Assembly (NCBI GenBank): GCA_937919085.1
Contig: CALFRN010000015.1
Coordinates: 1 to 34,044 of the forward strand
Direction: 5' to 3'
DNA: 34,044 nucleotides
Origin: an uncultured Reyranella sp.
GTDB taxonomy: Bacteria; Pseudomonadota; Alphaproteobacteria; Reyranellales; Reyranellaceae
Part shown: piece by piece, positions 32,199 to 34,044 of the stretch
How the letters are laid out: the number at the start of each line of letters is the position of its first letter
How positions within the stretch are numbered: the stretch's first letter is position 1
Translations under genes and position numbers: made by a program
The notes under the pieces: generated by a model
What the model saw: only the letters and a program-made list of their open reading frames with translations
Database searches by the model: none
Told to the model about the DNA's origin: nothing

Positions 32199-34044
32199 GC
32201 GGCGAGAACGAGATGGAGCGCAACGAAGTGCGCGAAGACGGCCGCCGCCCCCCGCGCGCCGTAGTCGGTTCGCACCGCGTCAAGGAAGAGATGTTCGGCC
32301 GTGTCTTCGACACCAAGGTCATGCGCCGCATCTGGGTCTTTGTTCGGCCGTATCGCCGAGAGCTGGTAATCTCTGTGATTTCGGTCCTGATCTTCACGCT
32401 GTCGCAGCTGTCGATCCCGATCATCATCCGTACCGCGATCGACGAGGGCCTTTTGGTCCCCGACGGGCGAAGCGCCCTCATCTGGTCGGTCCTGGCCTTT
32501 GCCGTGGCGATCCTCGTCAACTTCCTGTCCAGCTTCACGCAGGAAAAGCTGGTGGGGCGGGTCGCCGAGAACGTGCTGTTCGACATTCGCGAGGCGATGT
32601 TCACCCATCTGCAGCGCGTGTCGCAAAGCTTCATGGATAAGACCGAGGTCGGCCGCCTGATGTCGCGGCTGCAAGGCGACGTGAACTCTATGCAGGAATT
32701 CCTGGAAACGTCGGTCATTTCGGTGGGTGATCTGGTGCTGCTGTTTGGCATCGTCGGCTGCATGCTGTGGCTGGACTGGCAACTGGGTCTGCTGACGCTG
32801 TCGATCCTGCCGGTCCTGTTCCTCGTCCGCATCGTTTGGTTGCCGCGCGCCCGGATGGCCTTCATCGTAGCGCATGACACCAACTCGGTCACCGGAGGCG
32901 CGCTGGCAGAGGGAATTCACGGCGTACGCACGGTACAGGGCATGACCCGGCAGATTGTCAACATGCAACTGTTCGAGGACAAGGCAACGGCGAACCTGCG
33001 CGCACATCTGGTCGCGGCACGCTATGCGCAGGTGCTGGTTCCCATCGTCGACGCGCTGACCGGCCTTGCGATGGCAGCGGTTGTCGTCGTGGGCGGCGCG
33101 ATGGTGCTGGACCGCAGGATGGACGTCGGCGTGATGGTCGCCTTCCTGTTCTTTATCCAGCGCTTTTTCGACCCGGTGCGGTCGCTGACCATGCAGTACT
33201 CGGTGATGCAGCGCGCCATGGCCTCTGGCCAGCGCCTGACAGAGGTACTGGATGTTCCTGTCGGCATCAAGGATGCGCACGAAGCCGTCGATCTGCCGCC
33301 CGGCACACCCGGGGCTGTGGAGTTCCGTGACGTGCGGTTTTCCTACGTGCCCGGCCAGCTGGTGCTGCAGGGCCTGAGCTTCAAGGTGGCGCCCGGCGAG
33401 ACGGTGGCGCTGGTCGGCCCGACCGGCTCGGGTAAGTCCAGCATTATGTCGCTGATCCACCGGTTCTATGATGTATCTTCTGGCGTGGTTTTGGTCGGCG
33501 GGCATGATGTGCGACAGGTGACACAACGCTCGCTTGGCGCGCAAATCGCGATGGTGCTGCAAGAGCCGTTTCTTTTCACCGGCACCGTTATGGACAACAT
33601 CCGGTATAACAAGACCACCGCCACCGACGCCGAGGTGATTGAGGCCGCGCGCACCGTTGGCGCGCATGACCTGATCCAGCGCCTGCCGAACGGCTACATG
33701 ACGGAACTGAACGAACGTGGGGCAAACCTGTCGATGGGGCAGCGCCAGCTCATCAGCTTCGCGCGCGCTCTGATCGTCGATGCGCCCATCCTTGTGCTGG
33801 ACGAGGCGACCTCCAGCATCGACAGCCAGACGGAACAGCAGATACAGAAGGCGCTCGCAGTTCTACTGAGCGGCAGAAGCGGCCTAATCATAGCGCATCG
33901 CCTCGCGACAGTTCGCCATGTGGATAGGATCCTGATCCTCAGCGCTGGGCGGATCGTTGAACAGGGCAGCCATTCAGAACTGATCGCCCTGGGGGGCACT
34001 TACGCCAAGCTCTTCAAGGCCAATCATGCTTCGTTTAATGATGG
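32195..34044 (+). CDS. ABC exporter half-transporter, partner subunit (runs off window end)
   Basis: The frame is open from ATG 32195, which overlaps the preceding stop as ATGA, to the window end (616 codons, no stop yet). The N-terminal 40 residues are highly charged. Six membrane helices (about 55-330) precede the ATPase. It shows Walker A GPTGSGKSS at 408-416, Q456, Walker B ILVLDE at 532-537 with an intact catalytic E537, and the H-loop IIAHR. The signature is LSMGQ at 512-516, not LSGGQ. So this subunit has a working Walker B and a weakened signature, the mirror image of its neighbour. The last visible residues are past the end of the ATPase domain, so only a short tail is missing. Confidence 0.93.
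   Translation, partial: MSGENEMERNEVREDGRRPPRAVVGSHRVKEEMFGRVFDTKVMRRIWVFVRPYRRELVISVISVLIFTLSQLSIPIIIRTAIDEGLLVPDGRSALIWSVLAFAVAILVNFLSSFTQEKLVGRVAENVLFDIREAMFTHLQRVSQSFMDKTEVGRLMSRLQGDVNSMQEFLETSVISVGDLVLLFGIVGCMLWLDWQLGLLTLSILPVLFLVRIVWLPRARMAFIVAHDTNSVTGGALAEGIHGVRTVQGMTRQIVNMQLFEDKATANLRAHLVAARYAQVLVPIVDALTGLAMAAVVVVGGAMVLDRRMDVGVMVAFLFFIQRFFDPVRSLTMQYSVMQRAMASGQRLTEVLDVPVGIKDAHEAVDLPPGTPGAVEFRDVRFSYVPGQLVLQGLSFKVAPGETVALVGPTGSGKSSIMSLIHRFYDVSSGVVLVGGHDVRQVTQRSLGAQIAMVLQEPFLFTGTVMDNIRYNKTTATDAEVIEAARTVGAHDLIQRLPNGYMTELNERGANLSMGQRQLISFARALIVDAPILVLDEATSSIDSQTEQQIQKALAVLLSGRSGLIIAHRLATVRHVDRILILSAGRIVEQGSHSELIALGGTYAKLFKANHASFND

Noticed and set aside
32174-33667. Minus-strand open frame of 497 codons opposite the last exporter gene
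   Set aside because: It is rich in His, Arg, Gln and Asp with no motif, and lies fully antisense to a clear ABC transporter.

Overview
The window is about 34 kb of GC-rich DNA, almost entirely coding. It looks like an alphaproteobacterial chromosome or large plasmid, most likely from the Rhodobacterales. That assignment is an inference from base composition, codon style and gene content; there is no rRNA or other marker gene. I found no tRNA, rRNA, insertion sequence, phage gene or CRISPR array.

The layout is two long divergent gene trains that leave one short AT-rich control region at about 11266-11436. The left train (minus strand, 11265 down to 132) has ten genes: two tandem DUF4438 paralogues, an Ldh_2-family dehydrogenase, an M24 peptidase-fold protein, an amidohydrolase, an aminotransferase, an unrecognised probable TIM-barrel protein, a dihydroorotase/hydantoinase-type amidohydrolase, and the two ATPases of a Dpp/Opp-type ABC importer. 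The right train (plus strand, 11437 to beyond the window end) has 21 genes: an M32 carboxypeptidase, a second aminotransferase, a VOC protein, an aspartoacylase-like deacylase, a PuuE-type allantoinase, an AllA-type ureidoglycolate lyase, a DapA-fold aldolase/lyase, a GntR/FCD regulator, an extended SDR, a Gfo/Idh oxidoreductase, the binding protein and two permeases of the importer, a second Gfo/Idh oxidoreductase, an SDR, an M20 dipeptidase, an M14 carboxypeptidase, a creatininase-family hydrolase, another SDR, and two ABC exporter half-transporters. The last of these runs off the window.

Nearly every junction is a 4-base overlap (ATGA or GTGA) or a gap of only a few bases. The main exception is 83 bases between the binding-protein and first permease genes, which holds a perfect 15-bp hairpin. 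The importer is split: its ATPases end the left train and its binding protein and permeases lie in the right train, so the two halves must be co-expressed to make a transporter. Two 10-bp palindromes with the same GTCGAC core, centres 22 bp apart, sit in the control region. They are good candidates for operators of the GntR regulator encoded in the right train.

Together the genes read as one catabolic island. A peptide-like or amide-rich compound would be imported, cut by an unusual assortment of C-N bond hydrolases with no visible export signals, and the pieces transaminated, oxidised or cleaved by lyases. The substrate cannot be named from sequence. Purine-ring genes (uricase, allantoicase) are absent, so the PuuE- and AllA-type enzymes probably act on another ureide, hydantoin or cyclic amide. 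The terminal exporter pair has the signature of a heterodimer with one degenerate ATP site.
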